Origin: Candidatus Binataceae bacterium
GTDB taxonomy: Bacteria > Desulfobacterota > Binatia > Binatales > Binataceae
Assembly (NCBI GenBank): GCA_030037595.1
Contig: JASHQJ010000274.1
Location: 1-33,202, forward strand
Length of the DNA stretch: 33,202 bases
Direction of reading: 5' to 3'
Positions 18,063 through 26,713 of the stretch are shown piece by piece (positions within the stretch are counted from its first letter, which is position 1; every line of letters starts with the position of its first letter). Under the pieces are notes generated by a model. That model saw nothing but the letters and a program-made list of their open reading frames with translations, was not told the origin of the DNA and did not search any database. The position numbers were made by a program, and so were the translations under genes.

Positions 18063-19247
18063 ATGCAGCAGCTTTATACCGATCGTGAGCAACGCTTCGT
18101 CGGTCTTGCGGCGGAGCTGGCCGATGAATTCGCGCCACGCGCCGCGGCGCACGACGCCGAAGGATCGTTTCCCTTCGAAAATTACGCGCGGCTCAAGGAA
18201 AGCGGCTACCAGCGGCTCATCATTCCTGAAGCTCTCGGCGGTCTCGGCGCAACGATGCTCGAGCGGATCAAGGCGCAGGAGCGGCTCGCCCAGGGATGCG
18301 GCGCGACGGCGCTCGCGATCAATATGCACTTCAACGTGCTGGGCCTGCTGATCGACGTTTACCGCAAGTTCAAGGATCCCAACGTCGAACGGAAGCTGCG
18401 TGAGATTGCGTCCGACCGGCTGATCTGCGGCGGCTCCGGCTCCGAGCCGGACAACGCGATTATCGCGATCAAGCCGCGTACGGTGGCGCGCGCGGCTGAG
18501 GGCGGCTGGAGCGTCAACGGACGCAAGATTTTCGGCACGCAGAGTATCGCGCTCGACTACTTCTTCTGCGAAGCGACCTGGGAAGATGCGCCCGCAGGGC
18601 CAACGATACTCACGCTGTTCATCGCGCCACGCGACACCCCGGGTCTTCAATTCAAGGACGATTGGGACGTGATGGGGATGCGCGCGACCGCGTCGCGAAG
18701 CTCAGAACTGAAAGATGCGTTCGTGCCGCAATCGGGTGTGATCCTTACGCGGCCGGTATCAAACAGCGGCCGCGTGACGAAGATTTTCGCTAAGGCACCG
18801 TTCACGATCGGCGCGCCATATATCGGAATCGCGATCGCGGCGCGCAACTTCGTGGTCGATTTCATGCGCGAGCGGCGCCGCTTCCCATACAAGGATCCGA
18901 TGAGCCATCTGCCGAGCGTCTACAACAAGGTCGGCGAGATGGAGATGCTGATCGAAGGCGCGCGCGCCGCGATGTGGAAGGCGGCCGACGAGATGGATCG
19001 CGATCATCCGCGAAGCTGGTCACGCAAGGCAGTCGCGGCACGGATGATCGCAATCGAGAACTCGGTTCGGGTAGTTGACCTGGCGCTGCGTGCGGTTGGC
19101 GGCTCGTCGTACTTCAAGCGCTTTCCGCTGGAGCGGCTGTTCCGCGACGTGCGCGCCGGTCTCTATCATCCGTTCGATAGCGACGAGACGCTCGAGTTCC
19201 TCGGCAAGACCGCGTTCGATCTCCCACTGTTCGAGACCTTCGGCTGA
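18063..19247 (+). CDS. Acyl-CoA dehydrogenase family protein
   Basis: MQQLYTDREQRFVGLAAELADEFAPRAAAHDAEGSFPFENYARLKESGYQRLIIPEALGGLGA; WSVNGRKIFGTQSIALDYFFCEA; DDWDVMGMRATASRSSELKDAFVP. ATG at 18063 preferred over 17997. Confidence 0.87.
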   Translation: MQQLYTDREQRFVGLAAELADEFAPRAAAHDAEGSFPFENYARLKESGYQRLIIPEALGGLGATMLERIKAQERLAQGCGATALAINMHFNVLGLLIDVYRKFKDPNVERKLREIASDRLICGGSGSEPDNAIIAIKPRTVARAAEGGWSVNGRKIFGTQSIALDYFFCEATWEDAPAGPTILTLFIAPRDTPGLQFKDDWDVMGMRATASRSSELKDAFVPQSGVILTRPVSNSGRVTKIFAKAPFTIGAPYIGIAIAARNFVVDFMRERRRFPYKDPMSHLPSVYNKVGEMEMLIEGARAAMWKAADEMDRDHPRSWSRKAVAARMIAIENSVRVVDLALRAVGGSSYFKRFPLERLFRDVRAGLYHPFDSDETLEFLGKTAFDLPLFETFG

Positions 19248-19289
19248 TTCCTTCTCTCAGCGGCGATGCCGCTTCGCAGCCGTCCTCGC

Positions 19290-20060
19290 TCACTGCGTGG
19301 CGAGCGGATTTTCAGGTATGTAAGCAGCTTGGCCTTGGGTCGTCAGGCCAAGCGCCCTTCTCAACTCGTCGCGGGACTTGGCCAAGTCTGCGAAGAATCG
19401 GGAATTGTGGAGGAATGCGTTGTCGATCACCGTGGCAGAGATGCGCCCGGCCTCGAGATCGGTCCGATAGTGAATACCCGCGACCACACGGCTGTCCGCA
19501 TAGTCTGCGCCGCGATCGAAAGTCGCCACGGCATTTTCGGGGACCATTAGGTATCGCGGACTCATACACGAAGGTAGCGTGACCACTCGGATAGGAAGCA
19601 TTCGCCGGCCGTTTGGCAATAGGCTTAATCTCGGGGTCGGTAACGAATGGGCGTTGCCGATTGAAATGAGCCTTGGCGTCGCCGATCGCGCGGTTTCCGT
19701 CGTAGAAGACCCTCGCGAAGACCGCCGCCGTGATCGGTAAATCAGCAGCACTGAAAATGTCGGCCGAGTGCATCGGTAATGCGGAACACAGAAATGCATG
19801 AGTCGGCCTTCGCGGTTTGCGCCTGCTCAGGTGTCCGATCACGTTGGGTATCGACAACGGTCTGAAGGTCGGCCTTGCCCGCAGCCGAATCGAGGCTTGG
19901 CGGCGACGCCGGCAACTGCGCGAGGTCCACTTGTGACGGGTCTATGTAGTGGATGGGCACAGGCGTCGAGGGATCGATGCATCCGGTTTGATCGAGCGCG
20001 GACGCTGTCCGCAAACGTGACCGCGAGCGTCAAGGAAAAATCGCGTAAAGCATAGGGACC
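19290..20060 (-). pseudogene. PAP2 / class A acid phosphatase-like, two frameshifts
   Basis: Three frames in succession: YIDPSQVDLAQLPASPPSLDSAAGKADLQTVVDTQRDRTPEQAQTAKAD / ADLPITAAVFARVFYDGNRAIGDAKAHFNRQRPFVTDPEIKPIAKRPANASYPSGHATFVYESA / MVPENAVATFDRGADYADSRVVAGIHYRTDLEAGRISATVIDNAFL. PAP2 motifs RP, PSGH and SRxxxGxHxxxD are all present. Confidence 0.8.
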
Positions 20061-20182
20061 ACAGACAGATTCGTGCTCAAACCGATGTACGCGCGCCCGC
20101 ATAGATGCCTCCACGCTTGCGACGCTGCACTCGTTGAAAGTTTGGGTCCAGCCGGCAAACGGGCGAGTCGCGCTAGTCACTT

Positions 20183-21225
20183 TCAGTTCGCCTCACGCTC
20201 GTACACACGAAAGAATCTGCCGTCCAAGAGCAAGCGCGCGTCGCTGAAAGCCGCAAACAATGCAGCTTGTGCGGCCTCGACATGCTCGTTTCGATAGAGG
20301 GGCAGATTCGGGACGATGATCATGTCTGCGGACTCCAGACACGCTTCCTCGCGAGCGATCTCTCCCAAAGCCGCGACGCCCGGCAATAAGAACGCGCCCT
20401 CAGGCTCTGCGAGCCAATGAAACAACACTTCCGCACCGCCGAGTGAACGCAACAACGCGGGCCGTCGCGACGCCGCAAGCGATGTCACCCGCGCCCACAG
20501 GCGCGCAAAAAAAGACCAGCCGTTACATACTCCGCGCTTCGGCCTCACGCAATAGACTTCGCAGCGTCTGGTGATAGCGGTTTCGTCACGCCAGCGACCG
20601 TGAATTTCCCGCGTTTGGACAGATCGACCGCGATCAGTGCGAGCAGAACGGCGCTATACAGATACCCCATGGTGGGCTTGTTGAAACAGAATCCGCCGCA
20701 AATGCTAAGGCGTGATCGCGCCGCCCACGAGCCTGAGCCAACAGTCCAAGTGAGAGAAACAACGCCTCAACTGCGTGCGGCGGATCTGTGGCGTAAGCAA
20801 TCACAAAGGGCACACAGAGAGCTATCAGCGGACGCCCAGTTGCCCTGTTATGGCATCCGCAATCGCGGCCAGAACTGTGGCCACGGCGGCGAGCATGCAA
20901 GACTCAAAGTGATCAGAGCGACAGGTCCGAGACCCAACAATTTGAACCATAGCTCCTGGATGAAGAGGGTGAGCAGGCCATATCGCCAATCGAAATCAAG
21001 TAGCGGGCGGGCACTGTGCCGAAGCAAATACTCACTCGTAAGAAAGCCGCCCCAGTCCCAAAAAGCGAATCGATTAAAATTGTATATGTCAGGAAATCTG
21101 AGCGCATAGTAACAGAGTACTTCAAGCACGAGCAGCACCGAATACCATCGCCCGGCGAGAAATGGTACGCGGCGGCTGCGCGATGCTGATTTCGCCGGCA
21201 GCTTTCGAGCGATCGCTGAAATCAC
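20183..21225 (-). pseudogene. Multi-pass membrane protein (glycosyltransferase-like, GT39/DUF2029-type guess), frameshifted
   Basis: RWYSVLLVLEVLCYYALRFPDIYNFNRFAFWDWGGFLTSEYLLRHSARPLLDFDWRYGLLTLFIQELWFKLLGLGPVALITLSLAC (frame 1) / LIALCVPFVIAYATDPPHAVEALFLSLGLLAQARGRRDHALA (frame 2) / ..LFHWLAEPEGAFLLPGVAALGEIAREEACLESADMIIVPNLPLYRNEHVEAAQAALFAAFSDARLLLDGRFFRVYEREAN (frame 3). Confidence 0.55.
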
Positions 21226-21289
21226 GATACCTTGAGGCTCGTGACATCAGCAGGCGCGGCTCGCGCGGTGAACGTCAAGCGCGCCGAAT

Positions 21290-21574
21290 CTAAAGATCCC
21301 GCGAACGGGGCTCGAGGCCGTTCTCCGCTGGACCGAGCCACGTGACCGCGCAAAACGCACCGATCCATGAGCCCGCCGCAGCGAAAACGACGTAGGCAGC
21401 GTTGCTCGTGTAGCTGATCACCGCAAACGCCGCGAGCAGGTACCAGATGCTGCTCCAGGTCGCGGCGAGCGTTCGTCGCCGATCCGCGACCGCCGCGTTG
21501 AACAGAACATAAACGGCGTCGGTAGTGGCCGTAGAAGCCATCACGCCGGCTGCGATCCAAGGACTAATCGTCAC
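21290..21574 (-). CDS. Small integral membrane protein, unknown function
   Basis: 94 aa with about three hydrophobic segments: MTISPWIAAGVMASTATTDAVYVLFNAAVADRRRTLAATWSSIWYLLAAFAVISYTSNAAYVVFAAAGSWIGAFCAVTWLG. Confidence 0.55.
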   Translation of the reverse strand: MTISPWIAAGVMASTATTDAVYVLFNAAVADRRRTLAATWSSIWYLLAAFAVISYTSNAAYVVFAAAGSWIGAFCAVTWLGPAENGLEPRSRDL

Positions 21575-21722
21575 GTTGAATTCCTTTCCGGGGGTCGAAA
21601 TTCCGTTGCGGTCAATCTTCCGGTGACTGACTTGCCAGTCGATAGCGTCGATTCAGTGGAGCGCGACTTTCAGCAAGCTTGGAGCGTCGACTGTCCCATG
21701 CGACACCTCGAGGCACACGTCT

Positions 21723-21792
21723 GTAGCGGTCTCTAGGAATGTGAGCCAACCGAGAGCCGCTACATTGTTTACCAGATGTGCCGGCACATCTG
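21723..21792. other. Intergenic structured element: hairpin plus 20-bp perfect palindrome
   Basis: GTAGCGGTCTC (21723-21733) pairs with GAGAGCCGCTAC (21752-21763) with one bulge. CAGATGTGCCGGCACATCTG at 21773-21792 equals its own reverse complement. Confidence 0.55.
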
Positions 21793-22049
21793 CTGCACCG
21801 TTCGGATTGCGGAGTTATATAAAACCTACAACTAGTACACTTCGAAGACACACTCGTGTCAGGTTCCTGTTCATGAGCCTAAGAGCCCCTGACCGATTCG
21901 ATTTTCGGAGCCGAGAGATCAGAAGATGACACGAAAGTGGTTTCGGCCGCTCATGGCAATATTAGTCGCATTGTAACACTATGCTATTTTTCACTACAAA
22001 CTTTCCTGTCGAAGGAAGGGCTCCGTCCCGCCGCCAACAGCCGCACCGC

Positions 22050-24704
22050 CTAGGGCTGGTCAGGCCATCCGATTCGCCAGCTCGTCACGCGGTTGCCGCC
22101 GTAGCCAACCCGCTCGCCCTCCTTGTGAAACAGCTTGTTATAGCGGCCGTCGAGAAAGAGAAGCTGCGTCAGCGTCGATTCCACCAACGCTCGGCTGCCT
22201 GCCAGTACGTGTTCGCCGTTAGGATCGAACAGCACCGCGACGTTCGGATATTGGGCCGCTGAGTTGCGCGTCGTCTTGAGTCTGTCCGCTCCCGCCACTA
22301 TCACCGTTCCGACGATCCCGTTTGCGACGGCCGGCGCACCCTGATGCGTGACTGCGAGCCTCGTCTCACGCGGATCGCTCGGCTTTAGCTCGATGGCCTC
22401 AAGTTGGTTCTTGTCGTCGAGCGCCGTTCCCGCGACGCGGCACGTTAGACCGCCATCAGCGGACAACCTGCACGGTATCCATCCCGGAGTGAGATAGTTC
22501 TCGTTCGGGGAGAGAAAGTTCTCGAGCTGCTTCCCGCGCGCGCTCGCCCCTTGATTGAGCAACGCAATCGCCGCGGCCCGGTCGTATCCGAGATGCTCGA
22601 CCAGCTCACGTATCGCCTCCTCACGCGGCATCGCGAGCCCACGGCGCACGGCGTACGCGTGGCGCAAATCCCAGCTGCCTGCGGTATGAAAACTAGGCGC
22701 GGCTGGCACGTTGTCGCTCAGCACCAGGAAAGATTCAGGCGGTGCGCAATGGCTCGATGCGAGTACGTCGGCCCGCGCGCGGGGAGGAGCGAGGCCCCGG
22801 CCCGCCAGGTAGCCGTCAGCACCGGCGCGGTCGAGCGGTGCTATTGCAGCAATTGTTTCCGCGGCTGCTATCTCATCGAGCCCGTAGCGGCGAAGTTTTC
22901 CAAACGCACCTTCGCTGTTTTCTCCGGGCGCCGGATCCGAGCTGCAATTCAGCATCCGAAAGAGTCCCGCGGCTTCACGCTCGTCCGGCGCGAGCAGCGC
23001 CTTGGCGGTCCAATAAGGGATGTGGCTTCGAAGCGAGCCGCCGTCAGCGCTGGTCCGGCGTTCGGCAATGAACTCGGACCAGTAGCCGAAGTCCCACCAG
23101 ACATCGATGATCGAGTCGAGCGGCGAGTTCTGTCTGATATCTTCGAAGGTGTCGCGCCAGGCGCTGTCGATATCCGGCAGGTAGGCGCGCGCCGCCGTAT
23201 AACCCTGATGCACCGGCCAGACAAGCGCAATCGCTATCAAAGCGAGCGCGGATAAAGAGGCGAGGCTCTCCCGCACGCGCCGCGCAAGCCACCTGGATAT
23301 TGCGCTCTCGATTTGTGCGGCTGCCGCGGCAAGTGCAAGACCAAACGGCGCCGCGAAAAGCATCACGAATCGATAGCCCTCGAACGCGAGTGCAAACGTC
23401 ACGACGAACCATACTGTCGCAAGCAGCTCGAGAAATCGGTGGGGAGTGCTCTCGCCGAACCACATCGCAAGCACTCCCGCGATACCCGCGATGAAAAAGG
23501 GCCAGCCGCCCATGTAGTGCGCAATACTGCCAAGGCTCGTCGGCTTTAATTCGGCGATATTCGCCGCGAAATCGCCGCTCAACACGTCTGGCCAGATGGA
23601 TGCTGCAGCCGGCGCTTCGCTCCTGAACGACTGTGCGAGCAGTTGGAACTGGCGAATCGGATCGAAGGCGAGCATCGCCGCGCGACCCGCCATGATCCAA
23701 ACCAGAACCGAACTTCCGACAACGAACGCTGCCGCTACGACAACTATTTGGCGCGGACCACCCTTAGCGCCGCGCGTTCCGCCGTCACCAGGCCAAAGGA
23801 GACGATAGGCGAGGCATGACATAAGGCCCGCCAAGGCGACATCGTAACCGAGCACCCATCCCGACCAGGTCGCAGAGTGGATCGCAACCACGGCTGCCGC
23901 AGCGATCGTCCAGAGCGTGGCGCGAAACATTAGCGAGGTCTCGATCGCGCGTATCAGAAGCCACGCGATACAAAGCGGTAGCACGACGTTCCAGATGTCG
24001 TTGTCGCAGCCGATAGAGCGTTGGAGCACGACCGGGTTGAGACCCACTACTACCGCCGCGGCGAGTGCTCCCGCCGTCCCTCCGAGTCTCCGCCCGAGTG
24101 CGAACGCAGGCAGAACGCCGAGCGCGCCCACCACAACCGGCACCCAAAAGGAGCTAGCCGAGAGCGGGTAGCCTGGGCGAAAGAACGTGATCACGCGATG
24201 CGTGAGCGCGATCGCATAGACGTGAATCGAACGCGGAAAGAGATTCGGGCGGCCAGTCGGTGCGCGCGCGTAACTATCCCAGCATCGTCCTTCCCGTATC
24301 TCGTCGCAGGCGCTCCCGTGCGCGAGAACGTTGCGCGCGAGGCGAAGCCAATAGTAGCTGTCGAAGCCGCCAAGCAGTGGATGGTCGTGCCCGTCGCCGC
24401 CGTGGAAAATAAGCGGCGCCCGTAGGCCGTCGGCGATCGCGGCGCGCTCGGCGAGCGCGGCGGATGAGTTTATCGCGGATTTGCTCTGGCCGCGGAATAC
24501 GAGCGCGCGCGCCACGAACTCGCGCGCAAAGTCATCGATCGCACCGAGTTTCAGCGGCAGCACGTGAATCCAGGCGACGAGCCCGACCAATGCGATCGCT
24601 AACGCCGCCCTTGCGATGCGCTCGGATAATATCGCCCCGGGCCGAGCCGCAGTCCGAGCGTGAGCCGCCTCGCCCGCATCGGGCGCCGATCGGTCCGCCA
24701 CCAT
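22050..24704 (-). CDS. STT3/PglB-type oligosaccharyltransferase homolog
   Basis: 884 aa. Multi-TM N-terminal half with GGFDSYYWLRLARN (DxD-region-like) and SIGCDNDIWNVVLPL. Large C-terminal domain beginning SPLDSIIDVWWDFGYWSEFIAERRTSADGGS, containing WWDFG, the counterpart of the STT3 WWDYG motif (23079-23099). Confidence 0.82.
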   Translation of the reverse strand: MVADRSAPDAGEAAHARTAARPGAILSERIARAALAIALVGLVAWIHVLPLKLGAIDDFAREFVARALVFRGQSKSAINSSAALAERAAIADGLRAPLIFHGGDGHDHPLLGGFDSYYWLRLARNVLAHGSACDEIREGRCWDSYARAPTGRPNLFPRSIHVYAIALTHRVITFFRPGYPLSASSFWVPVVVGALGVLPAFALGRRLGGTAGALAAAVVVGLNPVVLQRSIGCDNDIWNVVLPLCIAWLLIRAIETSLMFRATLWTIAAAAVVAIHSATWSGWVLGYDVALAGLMSCLAYRLLWPGDGGTRGAKGGPRQIVVVAAAFVVGSSVLVWIMAGRAAMLAFDPIRQFQLLAQSFRSEAPAAASIWPDVLSGDFAANIAELKPTSLGSIAHYMGGWPFFIAGIAGVLAMWFGESTPHRFLELLATVWFVVTFALAFEGYRFVMLFAAPFGLALAAAAAQIESAISRWLARRVRESLASLSALALIAIALVWPVHQGYTAARAYLPDIDSAWRDTFEDIRQNSPLDSIIDVWWDFGYWSEFIAERRTSADGGSLRSHIPYWTAKALLAPDEREAAGLFRMLNCSSDPAPGENSEGAFGKLRRYGLDEIAAAETIAAIAPLDRAGADGYLAGRGLAPPRARADVLASSHCAPPESFLVLSDNVPAAPSFHTAGSWDLRHAYAVRRGLAMPREEAIRELVEHLGYDRAAAIALLNQGASARGKQLENFLSPNENYLTPGWIPCRLSADGGLTCRVAGTALDDKNQLEAIELKPSDPRETRLAVTHQGAPAVANGIVGTVIVAGADRLKTTRNSAAQYPNVAVLFDPNGEHVLAGSRALVESTLTQLLFLDGRYNKLFHKEGERVGYGGNRVTSWRIGWPDQP

Positions 24705-24770
24705 TGACGCGCGATACCGCCAGCATCCGGGAATTCCACCTAAGTCCCCGGATGCCTCGCAATCATCTGC

Positions 24771-25289
24771 TCATTGCGCGGGAGGCGCTTCTGATCCGCT
24801 ATGCGCGAGCGGCACGAGTTCCGCAATCTGGCATTGCACGAGAGCATGCAGCTTGTTGTCGATCTGGAAGAAGCGCGTGGTCTTGACCTGCGAGATCGCC
24901 GCCCTGAACTTCGGGATATACTCCTTCTGCACGTCAAGGCGCGCCTGCTGAACGGCGATCACTTCGTCGAGCTTCGCCTTCGCCGACGATTCAGTCAGAT
25001 GGTCGTAGTTGCGCGCGAAGTCCTTGATCTCGGCAACGTGGCGATCATCAACCTTGTCCATCGCCGCTTCGTATTGGTCGAAGATCGGCCAGAAGGCCGC
25101 CGCTTCGCTCGAATTCAACTTCATGTTTTCGCCGACGATCGCCTTGCGATTGGCGCGCGCCGCCGCGAGATCGAGTTGCTTCTGGCTGGGCGCCTGCGCT
25201 AGCGCTGGTGAGGAGCCTGCAAGCACCGCGGTTACCAGGATCGCCGACGCAATCGCGCCGATTCGTGTTGTCAGGGCCATGTAACTCAT
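24771..25289 (-). CDS. Exported alpha-helical hypothetical protein
   Basis: Signal peptide MSYMALTTRIGAIASAILVTAVLAGSSPALAQA, then a helical, charged domain (AAARANRKAIVGENMKLNSSEAAAFWPIFDQYEAAMDKVDDRHVAEIKDFARNYDHL). Confidence 0.6.
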   Translation of the reverse strand: MSYMALTTRIGAIASAILVTAVLAGSSPALAQAPSQKQLDLAAARANRKAIVGENMKLNSSEAAAFWPIFDQYEAAMDKVDDRHVAEIKDFARNYDHLTESSAKAKLDEVIAVQQARLDVQKEYIPKFRAAISQVKTTRFFQIDNKLHALVQCQIAELVPLAHSGSEAPPAQ

Positions 25290-25502
25290 TGTCCTCCGCT
25301 ACGGTCGTTGAGGTCCCGCAGGATGCTGGTGCATTGAACGATCATAGTCAAGCGGGCTGTCAACAAGCCCCCTGCTCGGCTGCGCCTCTCCATAATACGC
25401 CAACGCCAGCTCCAGATTGATGCCCTGACGTTTCGCCACGAAACTTGCGCTGAAACTCCAGACGGCGGAGATTCGGCCGGAGCGCTCGGCGCCCTGACCG
25501 GC

Positions 25503-26051
25503 ATGCCCTCTCTTCTTTACAGCGCAATCCATCGGATGCCGCACCTCAGCGACCACGAAGCCGAGCTTTTGAAGCTCAAAAGCCGTAGCTCGGTTAACCC
25601 CATCATGCGCTCCAACGTGATCGAGATAACCTTACGCGCGCACGATTCACCCTGGCGCCAGCGTTTCCTGCATCGCCTGCTCGACGTGTATCTCGCGCTG
25701 CATGCGCGCGCCTCTCACGATCCAGAGGCAGAAGGCTTTTTCGAAGCGCAGGCCCGCCTTCTGCGCGACAAGCTGCATAGCTCGGAGGATGCGTTCCGCG
25801 GCGCCGAGGTCCAGACCGGCATCATGAGCCTCGCGGAGCACGCATTATGAGCTCGGCCGCCGCCTGCTCGACCTGGCGCTGGAGGCGTTCGAATTCTACT
25901 CACTGCTGACACGCGGTAATCCTGGATCGTCAGCGACAATCGAAGTCGCGCAGGGGGCCTCTAGCCGTCCGTCGCGTCGCGAACAGAAGATTTGCGGAAA
26001 TTATCCGATTCGATCGCGATCGCCGAACACGACTACATGATCCGCAACTAG
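25503..26051 (+). pseudogene. Wzz/GumC-type polysaccharide chain-length determinant remnant
   Basis: ELLKLKSRSSVNPIMRSNVIEITLRAHDSPWRQRFLHRLLDVYLALHARASHDPEAEGFFEAQARLLRDKLHSSEDAFRGAEVQTGI looks like the GumC segment before the coiled coil. Later, in the same frame, RTEDLRKLSDSIAIAEHDYMIRN* resembles its distal coiled-coil end. The interval between is broken. Confidence 0.42.
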
Positions 26052-26530
26052 TTGCGCAGCGATCGCTTCTCGGTGCTCGTGGGACGATCGATCGCCAGTC
26101 TCAGACTCGAGAGAGGGCGATGCCGCCGATTCTGGTAGCGTCGCGCGGGCAGGTCTTCAATCGTCATCGCGCGCAGACGTTCGAGCAGGCAGACCGGCTC
26201 AATACCGAGCGCCTCGCACAGGTTATGAAACGCGAACACGTTGGGCATGTGCCGATTGCGAGCGGCAGAATGGAACCAGTTCTTGACCTCGAGAAATTCG
26301 CGGCGCCGTTCGCCGTCCTTCGCGTTGACGTTGCGCAGGTAGCTGCGAATCGCGTCCTCGAGCACCGCCAGCATCAGACGCTTCTCGCCGTCGATCACTC
26401 CGCGGCGCCTGATCAAGTCGTCGTACTGCACGGGCATCAGCCGTCCGGGCTCAAAGATATTGAAGGACTGCACGGGATCCCTGCTTCCGCTCCCGTTCCT
26501 GCCGCCTGGATTCGAACCTTCGGTCATCAT
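26048..26530 (-). CDS. Conserved hypothetical protein
   Basis: 160 aa, RRGVIDGEKRLMLAVLEDAIRSYLRNVNAKDGERRREFLEVKNWFHSAARNRHMPNVFAFHNLCEALGIEPVCLLERLRAM. Coherent charged/hydrophobic pattern. Confidence 0.55.
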   Translation of the reverse strand: MMTEGSNPGGRNGSGSRDPVQSFNIFEPGRLMPVQYDDLIRRRGVIDGEKRLMLAVLEDAIRSYLRNVNAKDGERRREFLEVKNWFHSAARNRHMPNVFAFHNLCEALGIEPVCLLERLRAMTIEDLPARRYQNRRHRPLSSLRLAIDRPTSTEKRSLRN

Positions 26531-26713
26531 ACGCTCCTGAACCTGGCGCCTGAGGTCCTCGTTGTTCAGCGGGTTAAATCACCCCGGCTATCAACGAGAA
26601 CACAGGCCCGACTTGGTGTACGAAGCCGACGTTGCGGCAAAACGGATTGATCGCGAACTTTCTGTTAATTCGCCGGCAAAGAAGGAACGGCTTTGGGACG
26701 CGAGCAGGCCGCT

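Noticed and set aside
17931-18650. 239-aa minus-strand ORF over the acyl-CoA dehydrogenase
   Set aside because: Shadow ORF; the sense frame has clear family motifs.
19259-19273. AGCGGC-gat-GCCGCT hairpin between convergent acyl-CoA dehydrogenase and PAP2 genes
   Set aside because: Short stem with no following T-run; common by chance at this GC content.
22551-23255. 234-aa plus-strand ORF within the STT3 gene
   Set aside because: Antisense shadow of a well-supported coding frame; no motifs.
25299-25556. Minus-strand ORF with RSGRISAVWSFSASFVAKRQGINLELALAYYGEAQP, beta-barrel-like
   Set aside because: Possibly an outer-membrane protein fragment, but short, with no family I can name and no start or context. 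Not enough to call.
26508-26524. GGATTCGAACC resembling a reverse-strand tRNA T-loop end
   Set aside because: Flanking bases do not form a T-stem or acceptor stem, and it lies in the start of the 26048-26530 coding frame (EGSNPGG).
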